DNA from: Palsa-1033 sp963735455
GTDB taxonomy: Bacteria; Chloroflexota; Limnocylindria; Limnocylindrales; CSP1-4
Length of the DNA stretch: 64,000 nucleotides
Assembly (NCBI GenBank): GCA_963735455.1
Contig: CAVTKZ010000002.1
Location: 868,001 to 932,000, forward strand
Direction of reading: 5' to 3'
The notes beneath the pieces were generated by a model. That model was not told the DNA's origin and did no database searches. It saw nothing but the letters and a program-made list of their open reading frames with translations. Position numbers and translations under genes: made by a program. Below, one piece after another: positions 19,260-28,306 of this stretch (position 1 is the stretch's first letter; each line of letters opens with the position of its first letter).

Positions 19260-20458
19260 CCGCCGGTCGCGACCGCAGCCGGCGCCCGAGTTGCCGGCCG
19301 GATCGCCAGCCGGTCGAGCGCCGCCGACTGGGCCGCCGCGATGCCCGCGCCCGGCTCGACCGGCCGTTCGAAGCGGATCGAAACCTGCTCCAGGACGCCG
19401 ATCGCGTCGAGGATCTCGCCGAGGGTCACCGAGCCGAGGTGGCCCAGCCGGAAGATCTGGCCGGTCAGCGGGCCTTGGCCGCCGGCCAGGACGACGCCCT
19501 CGCCCTTGACCGCGCTGTTGATCGCCTTCCAGTCGAAGCCCGCCGGCACTCGCGCGGCGGTGACCGTCCTCGAATAGTGGGCCGGGTCCGCGAAGAGCTC
19601 GAAGCCCAGCGCCTCGAGCCCGGCCCGGGTGGCCGCGGCACAGATCTCGTGGCGGGCGAAGATCGCCTCGGCGCCCTCGCTCTCCATCAGCTCCAGGCCG
19701 GCGTCGACCTGGTAGACCACCGCGATCGCCGGGGTCCAGGGCGTCTGGCCCAGGGCGTGCGACTCACGATGCTTGCGCAGGTCGAGGTAGAAGCGGGGCA
19801 TCCGGGCCGTCTCCATCGCCGCCCAGGCCCGCTCCGAGGCGGCGACCATGGCCAGCCCGGGGGCGGCCATCCAGGCCTTCTGCGAACCGGTCACGACCAC
19901 GTCCACGCCCCAGGCGTCCATCTGGAAGGGGACGGCGCCCAGGCCCGAGACGCTGTCGACGATGATCAGGGCCTCCGGCTGGACCTCGTGGATCACCGCG
20001 GCCAGCTCGGCGATCGGGTTCATCACCGCGGTCGACGTCTCGTTGTGGGTGAGCAGGACCGCCCGGTAGCCGGGGTTGGCGGCCAGGTGGTCGCGCAGCT
20101 CGTCGGGATCTGCGGCCCGGCCCCACTCGATCGACAGCTTGGTCACGTCGGCACCGTAGACCGAGGCGATCTTGGCGATCCGCTCGCCGAACGAGCCGAT
20201 CGACACGCCCAGGACCTTGTCGCCCGGCGAGAGCGTATTGACGACGGCCGCCTCGAGGCCGCCCGAGCCGGCGCAGGACAGGATGGCGACGTCGCTGGTC
20301 GTGCCGAAGTAGGGCTTCATCCGGGCCAGGATCCGGCCCAGCATCGCCGCGAACTCGGGGCCCCGGTGGTTGATCATCTGGCGGCCGCCGGCCTCACGCA
20401 CGCTGGGCGGCAGGGCAGTCGGCCCGGGGATCCTCAGGTTGGGCTCGAAGCGGTTCAC
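19256..20458 (-). CDS. Class V aminotransferase (serine/alanine-glyoxylate type), probable phosphoserine-pathway transaminase
   Basis: PLP fold-type I enzyme with 'LRIPGPTALPP' at the start, 'SCAGSGGLEAAVVN', 'IIVDSVSGLGAVPF' and the PLP lysine in 'VVTGSQKAWMAAPG'. I choose GTG at 20458 because a GGAG sits 7 nt upstream and homologues begin just before the RIPGPT motif; an ATG at 20500 would overlap rarA and lacks a ribosome site. The overlap with serA makes it the likely source of phosphoserine from phosphohydroxypyruvate, as in lineages that use AGXT-like enzymes instead of classical SerC. Serine-glyoxylate transamination is the alternative. Confidence 0.85.
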   Translation of the reverse strand: MNRFEPNLRIPGPTALPPSVREAGGRQMINHRGPEFAAMLGRILARMKPYFGTTSDVAILSCAGSGGLEAAVVNTLSPGDKVLGVSIGSFGERIAKIASVYGADVTKLSIEWGRAADPDELRDHLAANPGYRAVLLTHNETSTAVMNPIAELAAVIHEVQPEALIIVDSVSGLGAVPFQMDAWGVDVVVTGSQKAWMAAPGLAMVAASERAWAAMETARMPRFYLDLRKHRESHALGQTPWTPAIAVVYQVDAGLELMESEGAEAIFARHEICAAATRAGLEALGFELFADPAHYSRTVTAARVPAGFDWKAINSAVKGEGVVLAGGQGPLTGQIFRLGHLGSVTLGEILDAIGVLEQVSIRFERPVEPGAGIAAAQSAALDRLAIRPATRAPAAVATGG

Positions 20459-20471
20459 GACGCGGCTCCAG

Positions 20472-22031
20472 TCATGCTGTGGGTGGCGGAATCGTGCCAT
20501 GGGGCGGGGCAGCCTGCTCGGCGCCGCCTGCGTCGCGGCGCTCGGTCTCGGCCAGCTTGCGCCGATTCGTCTCGCGGCTCCGCTGGATCGAGCTGCCGGC
20601 CTTCATCGCATCGACCGCCGGGCCGGGGCTCGCCTCGCGCCGCTGGCGGCCGGCCTCGCGAGCCGCCTGGCGGCCTTCGGCCCGGGCTGCCATCCGGGCG
20701 CCGATCGTGACCTCGTAGCCCTGGTCGTTGGGCCGGTAGTAATCGCGCTCGGCAAGCGCCTCGGGCAGGTATTGCTGGGCGATGTCCGAATCCTCGAAGT
20801 CGGGCGGATAGCGATAGCCGACCCCGTAGCCGTGGTGCTTGAGGGCGGGATGACCGGCGCTGCGCAGATGGAGCGGCACGGGCAGCGCGCCGTTCGCCTC
20901 GAGATCGGCGACGGCCGCCCAGTAGGCCGCGCCGGAACGGTTCGACTTGGGGGCGGTGGCGACGTAGGTGGTGGCCTGGGCCAGGGCGTACTGGGCCTCG
21001 GGCAGGCCGACGTGATCGAGGGCCTGGGCCGCGGCGACGGCGACCTGGAGGGCCCGCGGATCGGCGTTGCCGACATCCTCCGAGGCGCTGATGATCAGCC
21101 GCCGGACGATGAACCGGGGATCCTCGCCGGCCGAGATCATCGTGGCCAGCCAGTACAGGGCGCCGTCGGGGTCGTTGCCGCGCAGGCTCTTGATGAACGC
21201 CGAGGCGGTGTCGTAGTGGCCATCGCCGGCCCGGTCGTAGGCCAGGATCTTCTGCTGGGCCGCCGCCTCGACGTCGGCCAGGCGGGGTGCGACCCGGCCC
21301 TCGGCGTCGCGCACCCCGGCCGACTCCGCGAGCGTCGTGGCACCCTCGAGCACGTTCAGCGCCTGGCGGGCATCGCCGCCGGCCAGGCCGACGAGGTGCT
21401 CGAAGGCGTCCTCGGGCAGGCTGACGCCGCCGTCCGGGCCGAGCGGACCGGCCAGGCCCCGGTCGGGGTCGTCGATCGCCCGCTGGACGACGGTCCGCAC
21501 GTCCTCGTCGGAGAGCGGCTCAAGGCGCCAGATCCGGAGGCGGGACAGGAGCGCGCCGTTCAGCTCGAAGTAGGGGTTCTCGGTCGTCGCCCCGATCAGC
21601 ACGACCGTCCCGTCCTCGACGTGCGGCAGGAGGCCGTCCTGCTGGGACTTGTTGAAGCGGTGGATCTCGTCGATGAACAGGACGGTCCGGCCCCCGTTGA
21701 GGGTGAGCCGCTCCCGGGCCGCGGCGACCGTCGAGCGAATCTCCGCGACCCCGCTCATGACCGCCGACAGGCTCATGAACTCGGCCCCGACCGCATCCGC
21801 GAGGAGCCGGGCGAGGCTCGTCTTGCCCGTGCCCGGCGGGCCCCACAGCAGGATCGAGCCGAGGTAGCCGCGCTCGACCGAGCGGCGCAGGGGGCCGTTC
21901 TCGCCGACAAGATGGGCCTGGCCGACGTACTCCGCGAGGGACCGCGGGCGCATCCGGGCGGCCAGCGGCTGGACGCCGGGCGGCGGCTGGAAGAGGGCCG
22001 TCTGGTCGGCTGGCGGTCGGCGGGTCGGCAC
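20472..22031 (-). CDS. rarA: Replication-associated recombination protein A (RarA/MgsA AAA+ ATPase)
   Basis: The start 'LAARMRPRSLAEYVGQAHLVG' is followed by Walker A 'LLWGPPGTGKTSLARLLA', Walker B 'VLFIDEIHRFNKSQQDGLLPHVE', sensor 1 'IGATTENPYFELNGALLSR', and the MgsA C-terminal tetramerisation domain ('SAFIKSLRGNDPDGALYWLA', 'RRLIISASEDVGNADPRAL'). It acts at stalled replication forks. After residue ~440 a basic, Arg/Ala/Glu-rich tail extends beyond the usual length. The GTG start at 22031 lies 6 nt after a TAGACT hexamer, consistent with a leaderless message. Confidence 0.95.
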   Translation of the reverse strand: MPTRRPPADQTALFQPPPGVQPLAARMRPRSLAEYVGQAHLVGENGPLRRSVERGYLGSILLWGPPGTGKTSLARLLADAVGAEFMSLSAVMSGVAEIRSTVAAARERLTLNGGRTVLFIDEIHRFNKSQQDGLLPHVEDGTVVLIGATTENPYFELNGALLSRLRIWRLEPLSDEDVRTVVQRAIDDPDRGLAGPLGPDGGVSLPEDAFEHLVGLAGGDARQALNVLEGATTLAESAGVRDAEGRVAPRLADVEAAAQQKILAYDRAGDGHYDTASAFIKSLRGNDPDGALYWLATMISAGEDPRFIVRRLIISASEDVGNADPRALQVAVAAAQALDHVGLPEAQYALAQATTYVATAPKSNRSGAAYWAAVADLEANGALPVPLHLRSAGHPALKHHGYGVGYRYPPDFEDSDIAQQYLPEALAERDYYRPNDQGYEVTIGARMAARAEGRQAAREAGRQRREASPGPAVDAMKAGSSIQRSRETNRRKLAETERRDAGGAEQAAPPHGTIPPPTA

Positions 22032-22037
22032 CCGGTC

Positions 22038-22043
22038 AGTCTA
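22038..22043 (-). promoter_or_regulatory. -10 element positioned for leaderless rarA
   Basis: TAGACT on the minus strand, 6 nt before the rarA GTG. No Shine-Dalgarno is present. Confidence 0.6.
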
Positions 22044-22060
22044 CGACCGGACCGCGGACC

Positions 22061-23914
22061 TCAGGCGACGCTGGCCTGGGGCGTCCACATCCGGCGCAGC
22101 GGCCGGCCGTCGCCCGGCAGCGGCGCGTTGTCGGCGGTCTCGATGCCGGTCACGAAGGCGGTCACCAGCCGTCCGTCGAGCTGGGTTCCGGCCGCGTCCT
22201 CCAGGCGGTGAAGCGCCTCCTGGACCGACATCGCCTTGCGATACGGCCGATTGGTGGTCATCGCGCTGAAGGCATCGGCCACCGACAGGATCCGGGCGAT
22301 CAGCGGGATCTCCTCGCCCGACAGGCCGTCGAGGTAGCCGTCACCGTCCCAGCGCTCGTGATGATGGCGAACGGCGGCCCGCACGAGGCCCGCGTTGGGC
22401 ACGTCGCGGACGATCGAGTCGCCCAGGGCGACGTGCTGCTTGACGATCGCGTACTCCTCGACGGTCAACGGTCCCGGCTTGCGCAGGATCCCGTCGGGGA
22501 TGCCGATCTTGCCCACGTCGTGGAGCAGGCCGGCGATCTCGATCGTCTTGCGCAGCTCCGGATCGACGCCCAGCCGGTCGGCCAGGAACAGGCCGTAGCG
22601 GGCGACATCTTCGGAGTGGCGCTTCGTGTAGCGGTCCTTGGTGTCCACGGCCAGGACCAGCCCGGCCAGGACGTCGAAGCTCGAGCGCTCGGCGGGGCCC
22701 AGCGCGGCCGGACCCGCGTCGGCCACCCGGACGCCGTTGCCGCCGCTGGCCTTGGCCTCGCCCAGGACGACCGCAGCGACCGCCAGCAGCTCGGTCGCCG
22801 CCTCGCCGTCGGCCGGGGCGTAGCAGATCCCGGCGCTGACCGTGACCGGCAGCCGCTCGGACGCCCCGAACTGGAGGCTGAGCTCGGCGATCTGGTCGCG
22901 CAGCCGGTCGATCGCCGACTCCAGCCCGGCGCTGTGCTCGGGCGGCGAGACGACCAGGAACTCGTCGGGGCCGTAGCGGCCGAGGATCGAGGTCTCGGCA
23001 AACTCGGCGCGCATGATCCGGGCAACCTCGAGCAGGGCTCGATCGCCGGCCTGGTGGCCGTGGGTGTCGTTGACCAGCCGGAAGTTGTCGATGTCGATCA
23101 GGGCCACACCCGTGCAGCCGTCACCGCCGCGGGTCTTCTCCAGGAGGTCGGCCAGGCCGGCGACCGTCGTGCCGTGGTTGAGCAGGCCGGTCAGGGCGTC
23201 GCTCCGGCCGGCCTCCAGCAGGGCCCGGGTCTGGCGGGTCAGGCGGCGCTGGGCGGCCTGGAAGATGAAGTACAGGAGGAGGCCCAGGATCAGCGAAGCA
23301 GCCACGACCACGACGATCACCTCGCGGGTCGTCTGGGCGACCGTGGCCAGGATCGGTGTCGCGTCGCGGTAGATCTCGAAGACGGCCGGGACGCTGCCGT
23401 CGGACTCGCGGATCGGGAAGTATTCCTCGAGGAGCTGGTCCTCGGGCGGCAGGCCCGTGGTCGCCGCGTCGGGGTCGTCGGCGCGCACGATCGAGGGGCT
23501 GACCTCGCCCGTGTCGAAGGCCTGCTCCAGGTCCTCGTCGGGGCCCAGGTTCCGGCCGCGCAGGCCGTCCTTGTTGCTGTACAGCACGGTCCCGTCGGGG
23601 GCGAAGATCTTGACGTGGAGGATCCTCGGGGCGTCGACCAGCAGGGCCCGCAGCTGGGCCTGGATCTGGCCGACCTGGGTCTCGCTGACCCCGGTCATCG
23701 ACAGCTCCGCGGCGGGCACGTCCGTCTCGATCAGGGCGCTCTCGATCGACGCATCGGAGGCGACCGAGGCGGCCATCGCGGCCTGCTCGACGTTGTTGCC
23801 CACGACGGCCACCAGGGCAGCGCCAGTCGCGGCGACCAGGACCAGGCTGGCGCCGAAGACGGTCAGCAGGAGGCGAGAGCGGCGGTTGCTCCGCTCGGAC
23901 GGGACGGTCGACAA
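22061..23914 (-). CDS. Membrane GGDEF + HD-GYP cyclic-di-GMP signalling protein
   Basis: 617 residues. An N-terminal membrane helix (~15-37), an extracytoplasmic sensor region, and a second helix ('VIVVVVAASLILGLLLYFIF', ~205-225) are followed by a GGDEF domain and an HD-GYP domain. The GGDEF signature is degenerate (GPDEF in 'GRYGPDEFLVV'). The HD-GYP part has 'GLLHDVGKIGIPD' and 'HHERWDGDGYLDGL', so the GYP proline is Leu. The HD residues are intact, suggesting phosphodiesterase activity, while cyclase activity is doubtful. It starts at TTG 23914. It transcribes toward rarA with a 29-bp gap. Confidence 0.9.
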   Translation of the reverse strand: MSTVPSERSNRRSRLLLTVFGASLVLVAATGAALVAVVGNNVEQAAMAASVASDASIESALIETDVPAAELSMTGVSETQVGQIQAQLRALLVDAPRILHVKIFAPDGTVLYSNKDGLRGRNLGPDEDLEQAFDTGEVSPSIVRADDPDAATTGLPPEDQLLEEYFPIRESDGSVPAVFEIYRDATPILATVAQTTREVIVVVVAASLILGLLLYFIFQAAQRRLTRQTRALLEAGRSDALTGLLNHGTTVAGLADLLEKTRGGDGCTGVALIDIDNFRLVNDTHGHQAGDRALLEVARIMRAEFAETSILGRYGPDEFLVVSPPEHSAGLESAIDRLRDQIAELSLQFGASERLPVTVSAGICYAPADGEAATELLAVAAVVLGEAKASGGNGVRVADAGPAALGPAERSSFDVLAGLVLAVDTKDRYTKRHSEDVARYGLFLADRLGVDPELRKTIEIAGLLHDVGKIGIPDGILRKPGPLTVEEYAIVKQHVALGDSIVRDVPNAGLVRAAVRHHHERWDGDGYLDGLSGEEIPLIARILSVADAFSAMTTNRPYRKAMSVQEALHRLEDAAGTQLDGRLVTAFVTGIETADNAPLPGDGRPLRRMWTPQASVA

Positions 23915-24019
23915 AACTAGGTACGCTCGTGCACAGGTTTCCCGACTCCGACCCTACGGTGGCCCGGAGGGGCTGTCGATAGTCCGTTCGGGGGATGTCC
24001 GGGCTACCTGGAGGGCGGC

Positions 24020-24424
24020 TCAGTGGCCAGCGACGCCGGCCACCAGGAGGACGATGTAGAGGACGGCCAGGATCACGAACATCGATCCGCCAACGAGCGC
24101 GATCCGGCGCACGTCGCGGGCCACGTAGCGGTATTCCTCCGCCGCTTCGACCGCCAGCCGGCCCGACACCCCCGCCCGCCGGGTGCTCGCCGCTCCGAGG
24201 GCTGGCGGCTCGGCGCGGTCGACCGGGCGGGTCACGGCCAGCGGCTCCGGTCGCTGGCTCGCGACGAGCTCGGCCTCGAGCTCGGCGGCCCGGCTGACCT
24301 CGGCCGCCGACAGGCCCTCGGGCGCCACGACGGGCGATCGACCCGCGGCCGGCCGGGCGGCCCGCTGGATGGGCCGCCGCTGGCCGGGTCGAGTCGTCCC
24401 GCGAGCGCGCTTGGCCATCGGCAC
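24020..24424 (-). CDS. Small single-span membrane protein with basic, Pro/Ala-rich N-terminus
   Basis: About 134 residues: Arg/Pro-rich first 30 residues, an Ala/Glu region, then 'EAAEEYRYVARDVRRIALVGGSMFVILAVLYIVLLVAG', a single C-terminal membrane helix. I do not recognise a named family. A GGAGGA lies 5 nt before GTG 24424 and 11 nt before ATG 24418, so either start is possible. It is transcribed divergently from the DUF4446 gene. Confidence 0.6.
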   Translation of the reverse strand: MPMAKRARGTTRPGQRRPIQRAARPAAGRSPVVAPEGLSAAEVSRAAELEAELVASQRPEPLAVTRPVDRAEPPALGAASTRRAGVSGRLAVEAAEEYRYVARDVRRIALVGGSMFVILAVLYIVLLVAGVAGH

Positions 24425-24468
24425 CAGTCTCCTCCGTGATCATCTTGGCGGCGGTCCGCCGACGGCAG

Positions 24469-24493
24469 AGGATAGCACCCGGCCTGCTAGACT
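24469..24493. promoter_or_regulatory. Back-to-back extended -10 promoters
   Basis: TGC-TATCCT on the minus strand (24477-24469) serves the small membrane protein with a ~38-nt leader. TGC-TAGACT on the plus strand (24485-24493) ends 7 nt before the GTG of the DUF4446 gene, predicting a leaderless transcript. The two elements are only 7 bp apart. Confidence 0.6.
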
Positions 24494-24500
24494 CGGCGGC

Positions 24501-25043
24501 GTGCCAGATCCGGCGACGCTGATGCCCGTGCTGGTCGCCCTGCTTGCGGTCTGCATCGTGGGCCTGGTCCTCTTGTGGCGGCGGGTCGCCGGCGTCCAGG
24601 GCCGGCTCGATCGGATCACCCGGGGCGAGGACGGCCGGAGCCTGCAGGGTGTCCTCGAGACCCACCTCGGCCGGGTCGTCGAGGTCCAGTCCGATGTCGT
24701 CGACCTGGCCCGCCGGACGGCCAACCTGGAGGTCGAGGGCCGGCGGGCGTTCCAGCGGATCGGCCTGGTCCGCTTCAACCCGTTCGAGGACACCGGCGGC
24801 AACCAGAGCTTTGCCCTGGCCCTGCTGGACGCCGAGGAGGACGGGATCATCATCTCCAGCCTCCACGCCCGCGGCGCGACCCGGATCTACGCCAAGGCGA
24901 TCGCCGCCGGCCGGCCCGAGGCGGCCCTGTCGGCCGAGGAAGCCGAGGCGCTCGAGCTGGCCCGTGATGCCACCGGCGGGCGGGTGGCGATCCGCGGCCG
25001 GGCGGCCGCCGGGCTGCCGGTTGCAGGTCGGGGCGGCGGGTGA
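24501..25043 (+). CDS. DUF4446 family protein
   Basis: One N-terminal membrane helix ('LVALLAVCIVGLVLLWRRV') and a coiled region precede the strongly conserved core 'IGLVRFNPFEDTGGNQSF', 'ALLDAEEDGIIISSLHAR' and 'ATRIYAKAI', diagnostic for DUF4446 (YyaB-like; function unknown). GTG 24501 is chosen because a -10 element ends 7 nt upstream. It precedes the helicase-nuclease gene by 37 bp. Confidence 0.85.
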   Translation: MPDPATLMPVLVALLAVCIVGLVLLWRRVAGVQGRLDRITRGEDGRSLQGVLETHLGRVVEVQSDVVDLARRTANLEVEGRRAFQRIGLVRFNPFEDTGGNQSFALALLDAEEDGIIISSLHARGATRIYAKAIAAGRPEAALSAEEAEALELARDATGGRVAIRGRAAAGLPVAGRGGG

Positions 25044-25080
25044 CGCCCAAGCTGTCACGGGCAGCTGCGATTCTCGGTGC

Positions 25081-28000
25081 GTGCCCCCCACCAGCCTGAC
25101 CTCGATCCGCGCCAGCCGGCGGCAACCAACCCGGCCGGCTTTCGCCGGGCTGGACCAGGTGCCGTTGTGGGGCGCCCGCAGCCCGCGGCCGCGGCTGCTG
25201 CCGGCCGATCCTGAGGCAGCGGCCGGGCTTGATGCCCTGCTCGCCGGCCTGAACCCGGAGCAGCGCCGGGCCGTCGTCCACGGTCGCGGCCCATTGCTGG
25301 TCGTGGCCGGCGCCGGAACGGGCAAGACCCAGGTGATCACCCGCCGGATCGCCTGGTTGATCGCCTCACGAATGGCTCGCCCGGCGGAGATCCTGGGCCT
25401 GACCTTCACCGACAAGGCGGCGGTCGAGATGCAGGTCCGGGTGGACCAGCTGGTGCCCTACGGCTACGCCGACGCGACGATCGCCACGTTCCACGCGTTC
25501 GGCGATCGGCTGATCCGGGAGTTCGCCTTCGAGCTCGGCCTGCCGCCCGATGCCCGGGTCCTGTCCCGGGCCGAGGCCGTGATCTTCATGCGCGAGCGCC
25601 TGTTCCAGTTCGACCTCGACCTGTACCGGCCGCTGGGCGACCCAACCCGCTTCCTGGCGGCGCTGGTGGGTCACTTCAGCCGCTGCAAGGACGAGGACAT
25701 CAGCCCGGCGGCCTACCTGGCTGCCGCCGACCGGCTGGTCGGCGAGGCCGAGCGGCTGACCAGGCTTGCCCGCCGGCGGCGGGCCGGCGACGTCGAGCGG
25801 GCCAGTGCCGCGGTGGCGACCGAGACGGCCGCCCGCCAGCTCGAGCTTGCCCGGGCCTATGCCCGCTACCAGGCCCTCCTCGGCGAGGCGGGCCTGCTCG
25901 ACTTCGGCGACCAGGTCAGCCTGGCCCTCCGCCTCCTGCGCGAATCGCCGGCCGCCCGGCAGGAGCTCCAGCGCCGCTACCGCTACATCCTGGTCGATGA
26001 GTTCCAGGACACGAACCGCTCCCAGGCCGAGCTGGTGGCCATCCTCGCCGAGGGCCACCGCAACGTCACCGTGGTCGGTGACGACGACCAGTCGATCTAT
26101 CGCTTCCGGGGCGCCGCGATCAGCAACATCCTGGACTTCCGGGAGCGCTACCGACGCTCGCGCCTGGTCGTCCTGCGCCGCAACTACCGGTCACGTACGG
26201 GCATCCTCGACGCCAGTCATCGCCTGATCCGGCATAACGACCCCGACCGGCTCGAGGTTCGCGCCGGGATCAGCAAGCGCCTGCGGGCCGAGCGATCGGA
26301 GCCCCTCGCCGCGCGGCGGACGCCGGCCGTCCGCCATGAATTGTTCGCCAGCGCCACGGCCGAGGCGGACTGGATCGCGGCCGAGATCGCCGGCCGGGTG
26401 GCCGCCGGCGCCCGGCTCCGGGAGCACGCCGTGCTCGTCCGGACGAATGCCGGGGCGGACCCGATCCTGCGCAGCCTGAACGTCGCCGGCCTGCCCTGGC
26501 GCTTCAGCGGCGTCTCAGGGTTGTACGCCCGGCCCGAGGTCAAGCTCCTGCTCGGCTTCCTGCGCACGATCGCCGACCTATCCTCCAGCGTCGACCTGTA
26601 CGGCCTGGCCGCTTCCGAGGCCTATGGCCTGCACGGCCCGGACCTCACCGCGATCGTCAGCGCGGCTCGCCGGCGCAACCGCTCGCTGTGGGACGTGCTC
26701 GAGGAGCTCGACCGCCAGCCGGGCGTCCTGCGGATCGCGGCCGAGTCGCGGGCCGTCGTCGGCCGGCTGGTCGGCGACCTGCGGGCGTACAGCGAGCTTG
26801 CCCACGAGCGATCCGGGGGCGAGGTCCTGTACGCCTTCCTGAAGGGGTCGGGCCTGCTTGCCCGGCTGGCCGCGGCCGTCGGCGGGTCCGGCGACGAGGC
26901 GCTCCAGAACGTGGCTCGCTTCTTCGAGATCATCCGGGGCCAGGCGGCGCTGCTGCCCGACGACCGGGCCGTCTTCCTGGTCCGCCACCTCCAGACCCTG
27001 ATCGACGCCGGCGACGACCAGCCCACGGCCGAGGTCGAGCCGGATGCCGACGTGGTCTCGGTGCTCACGGTGCACAAGGCCAAGGGTCTCGAGTTCCCGA
27101 CCGTCTTCCTGGCCGGGCTCGTCGAGGGGCGGTTCCCGGCCAGTGGCCGGCGCGAAGGCCTGGAGATCCCCGACGAGCTCCTCCAGGCGACGATGCCGGG
27201 CGCTGACCACCACCTCCAGGAGGAGCGCCGGCTCTTCTACGTCGGGATGACCCGGGCGCGCGATGAGCTGATCCTGAGCCACGCGGCCGACTACGGCGGC
27301 CGCCGGGCCAGGCGGGTTTCGCCGTTCGTCCTCGAGGCCCTCGACCTGCCCCTGGCCGACCTGGGCCGGCCGGCCGCCGGCGTCCTGCCGCCGCTCGAGC
27401 GTCTCGACGCCCTGGCGGCCGCGGTCGCCGGCCAGGTGCCTGCTCCGGAGCCGCGGCCGGCGGGCGGCGAGCCCCTGTCGCTCAGCTTCTACCAGGTCGA
27501 CGACTACCTGACCTGCCCCCGGAAGTACAAGTTCAACCACGTCCTGCGGGTGCCCGTCTCACCCCATCATTCGATCATCTATGGCGCGGCGCTCCACCGG
27601 GCGGTCCAGGAGTTCCACAAGCGTCATGCCCGGGGCGAGGTGATGACCGAAGACGAGCTGGCCGCATCGTTCGAGGCGGCCTGGTCGAGCGAGGGGTTCC
27701 TGAACCGGGACCATGAGTCGGCACGCCTCGAAGCCGGCCGGGCGGCGCTCCGCCGGTTTCGCCTGGAGCAGCTCGAGCCGGCGGCCGTGATCCCCGCCTA
27801 CGTCGAACGGGACTTCGCGTTCACCCTCGATGGCGACCGGATCCGGGGCCGCTGGGACCGCGTCGACGTGGAGCCCGGCGAGGGGTCGGCCGAGCCAACC
27901 GTCGAGCCGCCGCCGGACGGCTTCCAGCCGGACATCGTCGAGCCCACCCTCGCCCTCCTGCCGCGCGAGCGGGTGACGATCACCGACTACAAGTCGAGCG

Positions 28001-28299
28001 ATGTCCGCGATCCGGACAAGGCTCGCCAGCGGGCGCGCGACTCGCTCCAGCTGACGATCTACGCGATGGGCTGGCAGGCGACGACCGGCCGGCTGCCCGA
28101 CGCCGTCCAGCTCAACTTCCTCGAATCGGGCTTGGTCGGCCGGGCCGGCGTCGACGACAAGCGCCTGGCCAAGGGCCGAGCCCAGATCCAGCTCGCGGCG
28201 GCGGGCATCCGCGCCCGCGACTTCAAGCCCAAGCCGGACCTCGTCGCCTGCTCCTACTGCCCGTTCCGGGCGATCTGCCCGGCCAGCCTTGCCCGCTAG
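25081..28299 (+). CDS. UvrD/AddA-type ATP-dependent helicase fused to a PD-(D/E)XK nuclease with an Fe-S-type cysteine set
   Basis: 1072 residues. Superfamily 1A motifs in order: 'VAGAGTGKTQVITRR' (I), 'GLTFTDKAA' (Ia), 'LVDEFQDTNRSQ' (II), 'VGDDDQSIYRFRGA' (III), 'RRNYRS' (IV), 'LTVHKAKGLEFPTVFLAG' (V), 'YVGMTRARDELILS' (VI). The last ~230 residues are a RecB-family nuclease: 'YGAALHRAVQEFHKRH', 'VTITDYKSS', 'QLTIYAMGW'. A cysteine in 'YLTCPRKYKF' and three in 'ACSYCPFRAICP' match the four-cysteine Fe-S staple of AddB, AdnA/B and Cas4. Likely role: double-strand break end processing. The start (GTG 25081) is tentative; there is no clear ribosome site. Confidence 0.9.
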   Translation: MPPTSLTSIRASRRQPTRPAFAGLDQVPLWGARSPRPRLLPADPEAAAGLDALLAGLNPEQRRAVVHGRGPLLVVAGAGTGKTQVITRRIAWLIASRMARPAEILGLTFTDKAAVEMQVRVDQLVPYGYADATIATFHAFGDRLIREFAFELGLPPDARVLSRAEAVIFMRERLFQFDLDLYRPLGDPTRFLAALVGHFSRCKDEDISPAAYLAAADRLVGEAERLTRLARRRRAGDVERASAAVATETAARQLELARAYARYQALLGEAGLLDFGDQVSLALRLLRESPAARQELQRRYRYILVDEFQDTNRSQAELVAILAEGHRNVTVVGDDDQSIYRFRGAAISNILDFRERYRRSRLVVLRRNYRSRTGILDASHRLIRHNDPDRLEVRAGISKRLRAERSEPLAARRTPAVRHELFASATAEADWIAAEIAGRVAAGARLREHAVLVRTNAGADPILRSLNVAGLPWRFSGVSGLYARPEVKLLLGFLRTIADLSSSVDLYGLAASEAYGLHGPDLTAIVSAARRRNRSLWDVLEELDRQPGVLRIAAESRAVVGRLVGDLRAYSELAHERSGGEVLYAFLKGSGLLARLAAAVGGSGDEALQNVARFFEIIRGQAALLPDDRAVFLVRHLQTLIDAGDDQPTAEVEPDADVVSVLTVHKAKGLEFPTVFLAGLVEGRFPASGRREGLEIPDELLQATMPGADHHLQEERRLFYVGMTRARDELILSHAADYGGRRARRVSPFVLEALDLPLADLGRPAAGVLPPLERLDALAAAVAGQVPAPEPRPAGGEPLSLSFYQVDDYLTCPRKYKFNHVLRVPVSPHHSIIYGAALHRAVQEFHKRHARGEVMTEDELAASFEAAWSSEGFLNRDHESARLEAGRAALRRFRLEQLEPAAVIPAYVERDFAFTLDGDRIRGRWDRVDVEPGEGSAEPTVEPPPDGFQPDIVEPTLALLPRERVTITDYKSSDVRDPDKARQRARDSLQLTIYAMGWQATTGRLPDAVQLNFLESGLVGRAGVDDKRLAKGRAQIQLAAAGIRARDFKPKPDLVACSYCPFRAICPASLAR

Positions 28300-28306
28300 G
28301 CCGTCG

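Noticed and set aside
20459..20500. ATG 20500 as the aminotransferase start
   Set aside because: No Shine-Dalgarno, overlap with rarA, and N-terminal residues outside the conserved start; GTG 20458 has GGAG at the right spacing.
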